The notes beneath the pieces were generated by a model. The model was not told where the DNA came from and did no database searches. It saw only the letters and a program-made list of their open reading frames with translations. Below, piece by piece: positions 9,186-16,439 of a stretch of DNA of 32,462 nucleotides. The DNA lies in assembly GCA_002794775.1 (NCBI GenBank), contig NBAY01000160.1:1-32462 (forward strand), given 5' to 3'. The stretch comes from Porodaedalea pini (taxonomy: Eukaryota > Basidiomycota > Agaricomycetes > Hymenochaetales > Hymenochaetaceae). The translations under genes were made by a program, and so were the position numbers. The first letter of the stretch is position 1. Every line of letters starts with the position of its first letter.

Positions 9186-10240
9186 TGCGAGTCGACGACC
9201 TCTTCGTTATCGCCTTCTTCCTCCACATAGTCCTCCACCGTCAACCTCCGAGTGTCTACGACTTCCTCAAAGGCCGACTCCTTCATCGCTCCGAGCTCGT
9301 CGGCGAGGACACGACGTTCGCCTGGCGCCATCAGTTCCAGCATGCGCTGGATGATCGGTTTCGCCTGTGGGCACTTGTCTTTAAAGTGGCCCAGCCCACC
9401 ACAGATCCAGCACGCACGTCGTCGTTGTGCCTTGTTCATCGAGACGTCCATCGGTTGACCAGCGCCTCCGAAGGTGACGCCGGTCGCATCGCGTCTGTCG
9501 ACGTGAGGGGCCGCTACCTGACGGCGAGCTGGGGGCGCTTGTTGTGGTAGGCGAGGAGGGGGAAGAAAGGCACGTCCTCGTTGGATAGCGCGAATCTGCT
9601 GTTCGCCGCGGTCTATTTCAATTGCCTTGTTTTTCCAATCCTCGTATTTCGTTGGGACTGGCGTTGACCTTAGCACTCCACGGACCACCTCGATGTTCAT
9701 CGCCCGCTTGAGGCGATTGCAGATGACGCTGTCGTCTTTTAACTCGGCGCGCTTAATTATCACGTCGAACTTCTGGAAGAACTCGTCCGCGGTTAGGTCC
9801 TTCTGAACCTTATCTCGGAAATCCTTCAGCGCCTTCTCCTTGCGATTCGGGTCATCAAACGAGGCATCGAGTCGTTCCTGGAACCTTTCCCAGCTGTCGG
9901 TGAAGGTGACGATCCCCGACGTTGTCGACTCCTCGACGTAGTTCTGCGCCCACGTTGCCGCATTACCACCCTTCAGGTAGGAGAGAGCTACATAAATCTT
10001 GCTCTCTGACGTAGGGTATCGACTTGGATTTGCGGATACAAAAAGGAGGACTTCACGTCTGAAGTCGAGGTAATCGTCGCCTCCAGTGAATTCTCGTGGC
10101 CGGGCGACATCTATGTTGGGGGTCGGGGGGTTAGCGGCCGCGACCGGTGCTGGGGCGTTGTTCGCCTGATGGGCGAAGGCATTCGCAACGATGGCCGCGA
10201 TCTGCGCCATTTGCTGTTGGCTGAAACCTTCTGTTGACAT
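9161..10240 (-). CDS. Chromovirus gag (capsid-nucleocapsid)
   Basis: This is the 359-residue Gag counted from the ATG at 10240. It has a retrotransposon capsid-like helical region (FTGGDDYLDFRREVLLF, AATWAQNYVEE, DSWERFQERLDASF) and one CCHC zinc knuckle, CWICGGLGHFKDKC (about residues 277-290), which binds the genomic RNA. Gag assembles the virus-like particle. The C-terminus is acidic and ends FANGQA, then TAG, just past the slippery heptamer. The same frame is open for a further 120 codons upstream of this ATG (10241-10600), with protein-like content, so the true N-terminus may lie further upstream. Confidence 0.93.
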   Translation of the reverse strand: MSTEGFSQQQMAQIAAIVANAFAHQANNAPAPVAAANPPTPNIDVARPREFTGGDDYLDFRREVLLFVSANPSRYPTSESKIYVALSYLKGGNAATWAQNYVEESTTSGIVTFTDSWERFQERLDASFDDPNRKEKALKDFRDKVQKDLTADEFFQKFDVIIKRAELKDDSVICNRLKRAMNIEVVRGVLRSTPVPTKYEDWKNKAIEIDRGEQQIRAIQRGRAFLPPPRLPQQAPPARRQVAAPHVDRRDATGVTFGGAGQPMDVSMNKAQRRRACWICGGLGHFKDKCPQAKPIIQRMLELMAPGERRVLADELGAMKESAFEEVVDTRRLTVEDYVEEEGDNEEVVDSQGFANGQA

Positions 10241-10670
10241 TGCGAGTTCGGGTGTGGGTGTCGAAGGTTCTGGAGGAGTCGGCGGTGAGGGGTCTCTGTT
10301 GGTTTCGCGGTAAGGACCTGGGGTTGGTGGTAGGTTGACCGTAGACGTTGACGGTGCAGGTGACGACGGAGCGGCTGGGGGCCACCTTGCTCTCCTCCCT
10401 CGTTCATCTGATGAATACCAGCTGTGCCGGATTTCACTCCACCAGATGTCGTGAGTGACGCCACTATTATTGGTCGCGACGTAGCCCGGTCGGTCTGGAT
10501 CCCAACGGGCTGAAGCAGGAAGGGCCCGTTGCTGTTCGTCGGTGAGATCTATCTTGACGTTGGTGGAGGGACAGGGATCGGTTGCGCGTTCGATCCGGGG
10601 TTACGCCAACGTTGAGCGGGTTCGTCAGCGAAGTTGATGACGAGGCGGTAGGATCCGAGTGAGACGACAA
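10241..10670 (-). CDS. Possible N-terminal extension of gag (open frame without ATG, plus overlapping small ORF)
   Basis: Upstream of the annotated gag ATG the gag frame stays open back to a TAA at 10603-10601. It encodes protein-like sequence (KIDLTDEQQRALPASARW, RPGYVATNNSG, DIWWSEIRHSWYSSDE) and then a Pro/Ser-rich stretch. It contains no ATG. A separate ORF in the adjacent frame begins with ATG at 10670 (MSSHSDPTASSSTSLTNPLN) and stays open to 10467, overlapping it. Either a one-base indel separates a true start from gag, or a splice or frameshift joins them, or translation really starts at 10240. The Trp-rich block argues for past or present coding. Confidence 0.45.
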
Positions 10671-10938
10671 ATGAGATTGTCGTCGAAGTTTGGACTCGTC
10701 TTGTTACCCACGTCCACGTTAGGTGCGTGCTCCACCAGAGGCTAATTCGTAGAGCCAGGGTCGGGAAATGTCGGTTGATATGTTTACGTAATACACGAAC
10801 GTCCGAAAACGTCCGGGCAGGGTTGAGGGTTGTCGTTTAGGGAGTTTACACGTCAAGTCCGTCGAGGGGAGTGCTCCTCTAGACCGAGTGAGGGCGAGTC
10901 GACAGCGACGACTTACGCTGGGGATGAGCCTGGGTGAG

Positions 10939-10949
10939 GTTCTGCTTTT
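10939..10949 (-). other. Primer-binding site complementary to the element's own RNA 5' end (self-priming type)
   Basis: One base inside the 5' LTR the minus strand reads AAAAGCAGAAC. I see no obvious match to a tRNA 3' end (no TGG start). It is a perfect 11-nt complement of GTTCTGCTTTT at 11156-11146, which lies 33 bp from the start of the TATA box and so should be the first bases of the transcript. This is the arrangement known from Tf1 of fission yeast, where the mRNA's own first 11 nt prime minus-strand DNA synthesis. Confidence 0.85.
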
Positions 10950-10950
10950 A

Positions 10951-11364
10951 TGTTAGGCGGGAGCCCGGGAGACGACTCGGACTGGGCAGGCCTCGGCTGA
11001 CTGTCGTCTGGGACGTGCTATACTCGAGCGTAGACTCGGGACACGCTTACTCAGGCTAGGTCGTCGCGGAGGTAAGAGGATTAATACAAGTCTAAACTAA
11101 TACAAGGGGGACGAGTCTCACCTAGGTCGTCGCGGAGGTAAGAGGAAAAGCAGAACAAGGAGTTCATGCGATTCCTGAGACCTTATATAGCGACGACCGT
11201 GAGACTATATTACCTAACATTACATAACGAGTGGGAATGGAACGAATGAAGGTAGTGTGGGAATGATTGTGTAAGATGGGTAAATATAATGAAAAGGACG
11301 AATATAATAAAGGAAATGGTAAAAGGGAAAATAAAGGAAAAAGGTGAAAGTTCAGGTTCTAACA
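10951..11364 (-). repeat. 5' LTR (right copy) of the chromovirus, with promoter
   Basis: This 414-bp repeat looks identical to 5121-5534. As the upstream LTR it drives transcription leftwards. The TATATAA box is at 11189-11183 and the predicted start is at about 11156, where the self-priming leader begins. An 8-9 bp inverted repeat (GGTCGTCG with CGACGACC) brackets the TATA box and the start site. Confidence 0.95.
11146..11189 (-). promoter_or_regulatory. LTR core promoter: TATA box and predicted RNA 5' leader
   Basis: TATATAA on the minus strand (11189-11183) is followed 33 nt later by GTTCTGCTTTT (11156-11146), the 11-mer complementary to the primer-binding site. In the solo LTR, TATATA (4392-4387) and the same 11-mer (4358-4348) are 34 nt apart, so the spacing is conserved despite divergence elsewhere. 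Confidence 0.8.
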
Positions 11365-11369
11365 AACAC
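11365..11369. repeat. Target-site duplication, right copy (aacac)
   Basis: aacac directly after the right LTR matches 5116-5120. Collapsing the two copies restores the LINE ORF1 reading frame. Confidence 0.95.
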
Positions 11370-12700
11370 TTTGGTTGGGGTCGTCTTAGGTTTCTTCTGG
11401 GCCGCTTTCATGTAGGTAACTGTGGTGAAGCCGTCTCTGTCAGTTCCGACGGATTCGACCTTCGGGTGGTAGATGGTTGTACCGCCTGGTCTGGGGGCGT
11501 TATGAGCTGAATGAGCATAGCCGTCAGGCGCGAAAATGACGCCTTCAGAGCTCATGCGATAACCCGATCCTGGGACGCACGTATTAGCGATGGCAGCGGC
11601 ATACTCGGTCCTCCCGTTCTTTGGGGTTTGGACACATTGTTTAACAATGGGAGGGTCAGGAGGGAATTGATTGTCGTGGACAAAACGAGCGCCAATGGGA
11701 TCGGGAAGAAATTTGACCTGTGATTTATTAGTTAATGAAGAAGATTTGGGGGTTGTTAAAGAAGGAGAAGAGCGAGCTAGCTGTTTTTCAAGATTGTTAG
11801 TTTTGTCAACAAGAGAGGAAACGAGAGAAGTAAGAGACTGAATAGACCGGGACATAGAAGACATATTGTCGGAAATGTGTTGTTCACGAATAGCTTGTGC
11901 TGAAACGTGTACGTTGTCGAATACATGTTTGAAGTCAGGTGAATGGATTCGGTATGAGGAATGGAAGGCCTGGAGCCCTTCATTCGCCTTGTTCTCCTTG
12001 AAGGTTTCGTCGTCGAAATTGTGTGATTTGCTGACCCAGGCTACGAGGTTGGAGGCCACGTCAGCGAGGGCTTTGCCGGCACGAATCGGGTCTTCATGCC
12101 ACGGCGTGGGGGAGGTCCAGGAAGGTTGTGTAATGAGCATTGATATATGATCGATGGTCTCCTTGGTCAGGTGCATGAAGGAAGAAGAAACGCGTTCGGC
12201 AACTTGCGGGTCCTCGTATTCCGTGATTGACGCGTCGTCCATGTCGTTATCGATCTGAGGGGCTTGACTCATACTGGGGCCATAGAGGTCGTCGGCCTCC
12301 ATGTCATCGGTTTCGTCGATTCGTGCGGGTGGCTGTAGGGCTTGATGCTCTTCCTCCGAATTGGAGCGTTTAAGAGAGGACTGTGACTCGACAATAGGGG
12401 TAGGGGAAGATCCCCTTGTTTGCGTAGGGCAGCTGCATGGGCGTCAGCTTCGACATCGGGGGACCAGTTGGCACGGTTCTTCGCTACGGTTTCGCAAACG
12501 GCATCGTTGTGGTTGTAGGTCTTATCGCGACCACAGACGATGCAAAGCTTGTCTTTGCCACTAACACAGCTGCGACTGTGATAGGGGAGATCCGATTTAC
12601 ACTCCTCACACTTGGTGGGGTCCTTGGGATTGGCAAGGGAGAGAGACGACTTTGTTTTATGGAGAGAGGCTTTAGCTCTGGTCAGCATTCTGCTGTCCAT
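11370..12700 (-). pseudogene. LINE ORF1, first (N-terminal) segment
   Basis: ORF1 probably starts at ATG 12700 (MDSRMLTRAK). The N-terminus has two Cys/His modules, CEECKSDLPYHSRSC (C-x2-C-x6-H-x3-C, about residues 31-45) and CIVCGRDKTYNHNDAVC (C-x2-C-x7-H-x4-C, about 53-69), unusual in addition to the C-terminal zinc knuckles. Near 12410 the frame shifts by one base. After this the sequence reads SPTPIVESQSSLKRSNSEEE and continues as a second open stretch (MEADDLYGPSMSQ onwards, 12302 to 11370) with a coiled-coil-like segment (SSLVDKTNNLEKQLARS). It stops only because the chromovirus is inserted at 11365. The LINE 5' untranslated region probably extends to about 12,750-12,830; its exact end is not visible. 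Confidence 0.8.
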
Positions 12701-12979
12701 TGCGGAGAAGAATAAGATGAGTTGACTGCAAGTTTCCCACGGTCCAGATGGTGGTGGTAGGAATTCAAGAAGTGACAGTCGCGTCTCAACAAGGCGCCCA
12801 GCTCTGTCCAACAAGCGCATCCAACATGGAAACTACCAGCGTTGGATCCCTCCTATCTAACAATTCTTCCACCGACAAACCCCTACCAGGCCACATCGTA
12901 CCTCCATCTCAATCATCACGCGATATCGAGCTGCAGCAAGTCGGTGGGGGTTCAAGCACTGCTGCCGAAGCCACACCTC

Positions 12980-13308
12980 CAACGCTATCGCAGAAAGGAA
13001 GCCCGTTCCGCCAAAGCTTCCTTCTGAGCGCTACATCCGCCACATCCTCATGCGCAAACCTTGGGGTGACGTGACGACTTTCAGATCCTCCAAGGAGCTC
13101 GTTGACGTGACTGGGGACGCTTTGGAAGGTGAGACACATGTTTACGACCTTGATATTCCCTGCCTCATCCTTTCCCGCGTGTTGCGTAGCACTTATACAA
13201 TTGCATAAGGAAGCAGGGATCCTGCACAGCTCCGTTGCAGCTCGACACAACATGGTGAATAAAGATGTGAGCGGTATGCTTGTTAATTGGGACATTCCTG
13301 GGCCATAA
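12980..13308 (+). pseudogene. FunK1-type fungal kinase fragment, catalytic residues lost
   Basis: Two exons joined by a 61-nt GT-AG intron (13129-13189) read like the catalytic part of the fungal-specific kinase family FunK1. Exon 1 gives SERYIRHILMRKPWGDVTTF, then SSKELVDVTGDALE. Exon 2 gives ALIQLHKEAGILHSSVAARH and, further on, VSGMLVNWDIPG, then stop at 13306-13308. In the family the first block is followed by an ILHRDIS catalytic loop and a GxLIDWD metal-binding motif. Here HRD has become HSS and the Asp of DWD has become Asn. The N-lobe and the C-terminal end are missing. It lies right beside the LINE 5' end, so the LINE may have landed in, or truncated, this gene. It is most likely a decayed fragment. 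Confidence 0.65.
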
Positions 13309-13956
13309 TTTCGTAGCTGGTACGGTACACTCTGTTACAGACAAACGGCATGCGTCGTTCTCTCTTCCCATCTGCTCCTTTCCTCTGACGCTTCATTCCT
13401 TACAAATGTCATTTCTGAAGCGATAGTGTCCTAGAACGTTTTCTCCGAGGGACGACATACGTGGTATATTCTGTTTACCCTTTCTCAAGAAAATATCTCC
13501 CAGTAGGTCTCCTGCGGCATCCATCTGAGCCTTAAGATATCCCTTTTGATGTCCCAGACTTTTGATCAGCATGTATGTGTATGGAGCTTGCAACACTGTG
13601 GATCACCGTTTATAATATTGCATACATACATATGAACGTCGAACGGTTACAATGACGGAGAACGGAGATGGGGAAAGCAAAAAAAGTGGGAAATGCTCGG
13701 AACGCAAGCGTCAATGTTGCGTGCACCGTAGTCGAAATTAGAAGAAAAGTCAGTCAGAAACAATACCAATATGGGGTGGTCGTAAATGGTGTAAAATATA
13801 TGTACAATAAGGAATAAATAAGGGACGTACATGACACGGGCAAACTGAAATCGGGTAGTAAAGACCGATGAAAAGGCGCTGGTGTCGCAGTCACTGGGGG
13901 AGGGAGAGCGAGAGCAGACCGGACTGTATTTCCTGATCCCAAAGATATACACGCGT
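13309..13956. other. Intergenic, no gene seen
   Basis: Only short unsupported reading frames occur here. The stretch before 13956 is the downstream flank of the minus-strand septin-like gene and probably includes its 3' untranslated region. Confidence 0.6.
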
Positions 13957-15628
13957 TTACGCAAGAGCAGAGAGCACGCATCCGATCCCAACACCTGTGC
14001 AGAAAAGCGCGAGACCCCAGCGCCAGATACTCCACTTATCGCCGCCCACATCCGCATTGTCCTTGTCTCTTCCCAATCGAGAAGACGAGCGCGAGGGCCG
14101 CAAGGTAGAGCGTGTCCTATCCACGGTCACGCCTCTCGACGCCCTGCGAAAAGATCTGCAGCCCAACGAAGAACGCGGGGCAAGCAGAGACATGGAGAGC
14201 AGCACGAGCGAATGGAAATGAAGCGGGTCGAGAGAGGGCGCGAAGCAGGGCGCTCCAGTGAATAGCACACTGTTCGCCAACGAAGTGGACGTAGAGTTTG
14301 CTTGCGACTTGTCGAGTGCCCGAGTCTGCCGCAGCCGCCGCGCAACATCCTCGGATAACATTGCCTCCCACGCCGCCTTACTCCACGTCTCCATTCTGCT
14401 GTTATCTCCAGAGTACTGCGTGACAGTGCAACGGCGACGCCCCGCAGTGACAGGAAAGTCGTGGTTTTCTAATGTCTGGAGTGGAGGTGCAACATCTTCG
14501 ACGGCGCGCTCGACCTCGCGCCATCGCATGAAGCGGTCGGCCGCCTCGGCACGGAGAGCAGAAACCGTCTGCGGTGTACGGAAGAGGCCCGTGCGGAGGG
14601 CAAGCTGCGAGTGTGGCTGGAAGCTCGCGAGCCTGGGCGGCGGGCCTGCATGATGCGAGAAAGATGTGAGGGGCGAAGAGAGCGAGGTAGTGCAGTAGGG
14701 AATTATCGGTATCGAGGAGGACAGCGCGGAAATAATTTCATAATCTTGCTCGGTCAACGCTACAATGTATTTAAGTATGAGAAAACTGTATCATGAAGAA
14801 AATACCTACGAGTAGCGGTAACGTAAATGAGCGCGGTGTAAAGCGGTGAGTGTGAGGACGCAATAAGAGAATGCAGGAGGGGCGACGACGGCGAGCTATC
14901 AATCTGACTGCGAACATCACGGAATGTATCAAGAATGTTTTTGAGGATGCGCTCCACCACGCGTTCCGACTAGACGGCCAGTTAACAGCTTGTTCGCGAT
15001 TCAGAGGACATACGTGACTCACTTTCTCCGCAGAATCAAATCCATCAAGCTCAGTGAAGCTGACGTTTGCTGAGCCCTCAAAACGCTCGAGCCCGTGCGG
15101 ATCGCGTTCCTCAATCCAATCCGTCGACGCACGGAAGATACGCCCGCCCTCAATGTCTTCCCATTCCGCTGCGTCTACGACATCGTCCCCGTCGGCGAGG
15201 AACTCGGCAAGCGCAGTCTTGCCTGCACCTGAAGGGCCAACTAGCAAAAGTGACAGATCTCCGAGCGTCTGTCCATATGGTGTCGGCTGCTGAAGTGCGG
15301 GAGGCAATGTAAGCGAGGGTATTATGAGGCCGGCATCATGTTCATGTTCATGTTCATGATGGCGCTGCTGCGAATGAGGGGAGCCTGCGCTAGAGGAGAA
15401 GAAGACACTTGAAGAGCCCGAAGGGAAGGAGGAGATCGAATCAAGGTCGATGTCGGCGTAGGGGTCGAGCGATGGACTGTCTGGTGGGGATGGCAGCGCT
15501 GCAGAGCGGGGACTCGAGTGAGGCGAGGGGTGGTCGTGGCACTCGCACTGATGGTAAGTACGACTCGCGCTATGTTGCAGGCGCGGTCGGGACATTACAT
15601 GTACACTTGAGCTCGCTGTGTTTTCCAT
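13957..15628 (-). CDS. Septin-like P-loop GTPase with C-terminal transmembrane anchor (3 exons, about 522 aa)
   Basis: Exons are 15628-15023, 14969-14810 and 14759-13957. The introns are 53 nt (GTGAGT...CTAG, phase 0) and 50 nt (GTAGGT...GTAG, phase 1), and the frame stays open through both joins. Residues 1-115 are Ser/Pro-rich and probably disordered, with a HEHEHEH run (90-98). The P-loop is GPSGAGKT (131-138). The second join gives TATPLTEQDYEIISAL followed by SSSIPIIPY, resembling the septin segment just before the AKAD nucleotide-specificity motif. That motif is not conserved, so guanine binding is uncertain. Later blocks are LRAEAADRFMRWREVERAVE and DPLHFHSLVLLSMSLL. The last 22 residues (WRWGLALFCTGVGIGCVLSA) are a membrane helix at the very end, suggesting a tail-anchored protein. 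The family is inferred; another TRAFAC-class P-loop protein is possible. Confidence 0.75.
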
Positions 15629-16439
15629 CGTCGACGTTGTTGTGCACGATGAGGAGGGCGATGAGATGGTTGGAGATATAATAGGAGACGGACGATGTCT
15701 GAAAGCAGCTGCCTTGCGTACACAGCGTGCGAGATAGCGTCATATAGATTAGATTAGATAAAGCACGTGGCCTGGTCTTGTCTGAGGACTTGCACGTGTC
15801 AACCCCTTGTAGTAAGTTCCCCGTTCTCAACTTGGTGTTGGACGGACTTGTACTCATGTCATGATCCCTTTCCTATAGCTTCAAAAATGCGAATCATGCG
15901 GTCATCTACATTCTATTGTTCTGACTGGTTACTGGAGATCTTAACTTCGAGACCCATACAGACACCAATCAATGCTGTCTCAGCATAAAGTTTTACAACG
16001 GCTTCGTGCTGCAGTGTCTATAGAAACCCCCCACGTCGAAGAGGTATCTTCAGGCTCTGATTTCACTTGAATCACTGCATTCCTGTCAATGATTTCTATT
16101 CCTTCCAGACTTCCTGAGCTGCTTCTCGCTCGTGTCAACGACTCTTCAGCCGAGATCGGCTTTTCGGACGCGAAAAGACGCGTTGCAAAGTCGCTGTGTT
16201 CCTCTGACTTATACAACAATACGACAAGAAAATGCTCAGTATCTCTTGGCTGCTGGGCTGAGGTCGGACTTGAATCTCGTGATCATGAGCTTCTCCGACT
16301 ATGAGAGCCATATTTAAAGAGCTTGCTGCCTTGGTAAACCTCGCTTCAGCAATTCGAGCACTCTAGCATTTTGTTCTGACGCAGAGATAATAGCTTGCAT
16401 TCTCGTCCGTCCGATTCCTCCACTTTACCCAGGCCCACT
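15629..16439. other. Intergenic; upstream region of the septin-like gene
   Basis: No gene is supported. A minus-strand frame at 15980-16219 has some protein-like content (SGSLEGIEIIDRNAVIQVK) but no recognised motif, partner exon or clear start. The right part may hold further decayed sequence from the N-terminus of the NRPS-like pseudogene. Confidence 0.5.

Larger units (their letters stand above)
5121..11364 (-). mobile_element. Full-length Ty3/Gypsy chromovirus, 6,244 bp, very recent insertion
   Basis: This is a complete LTR retrotransposon read on the minus strand. It has two 414-bp LTRs that look identical base for base, a perfect 5-bp target-site duplication, gag, and pol in the order protease, reverse transcriptase, RNase H, integrase, chromodomain, plus a polypurine tract and a primer-binding site. 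The integrase-last order and C-terminal chromodomain place it among the chromoviruses. The self-priming signal points to the Tf1/sushi-like group. All catalytic motifs I looked for are present, and the only coding defect seen is one in-frame TGA at 7028-7026. It interrupts ORF1 of the LINE, so it is younger than the LINE. Confidence 0.96.

Noticed and set aside
10570..10605. gttcgatcc-like string resembling a tRNA T-arm
   Set aside because: No matching acceptor or anticodon arms nearby; it lies inside the possible gag N-terminal extension.
12748..13074. 108-codon plus-strand frame with Ser-rich content
   Set aside because: The adjacent frame carries the FunK1 blocks and splices sensibly; this one shows no motif and spans the likely LINE boundary.
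15337..15365. Run of catgttcatgttcatg as a possible regulatory repeat
   Set aside because: It lies in exon 1 of the septin-like gene and encodes its HEHEHEH run; a simple coding microsatellite explains it.
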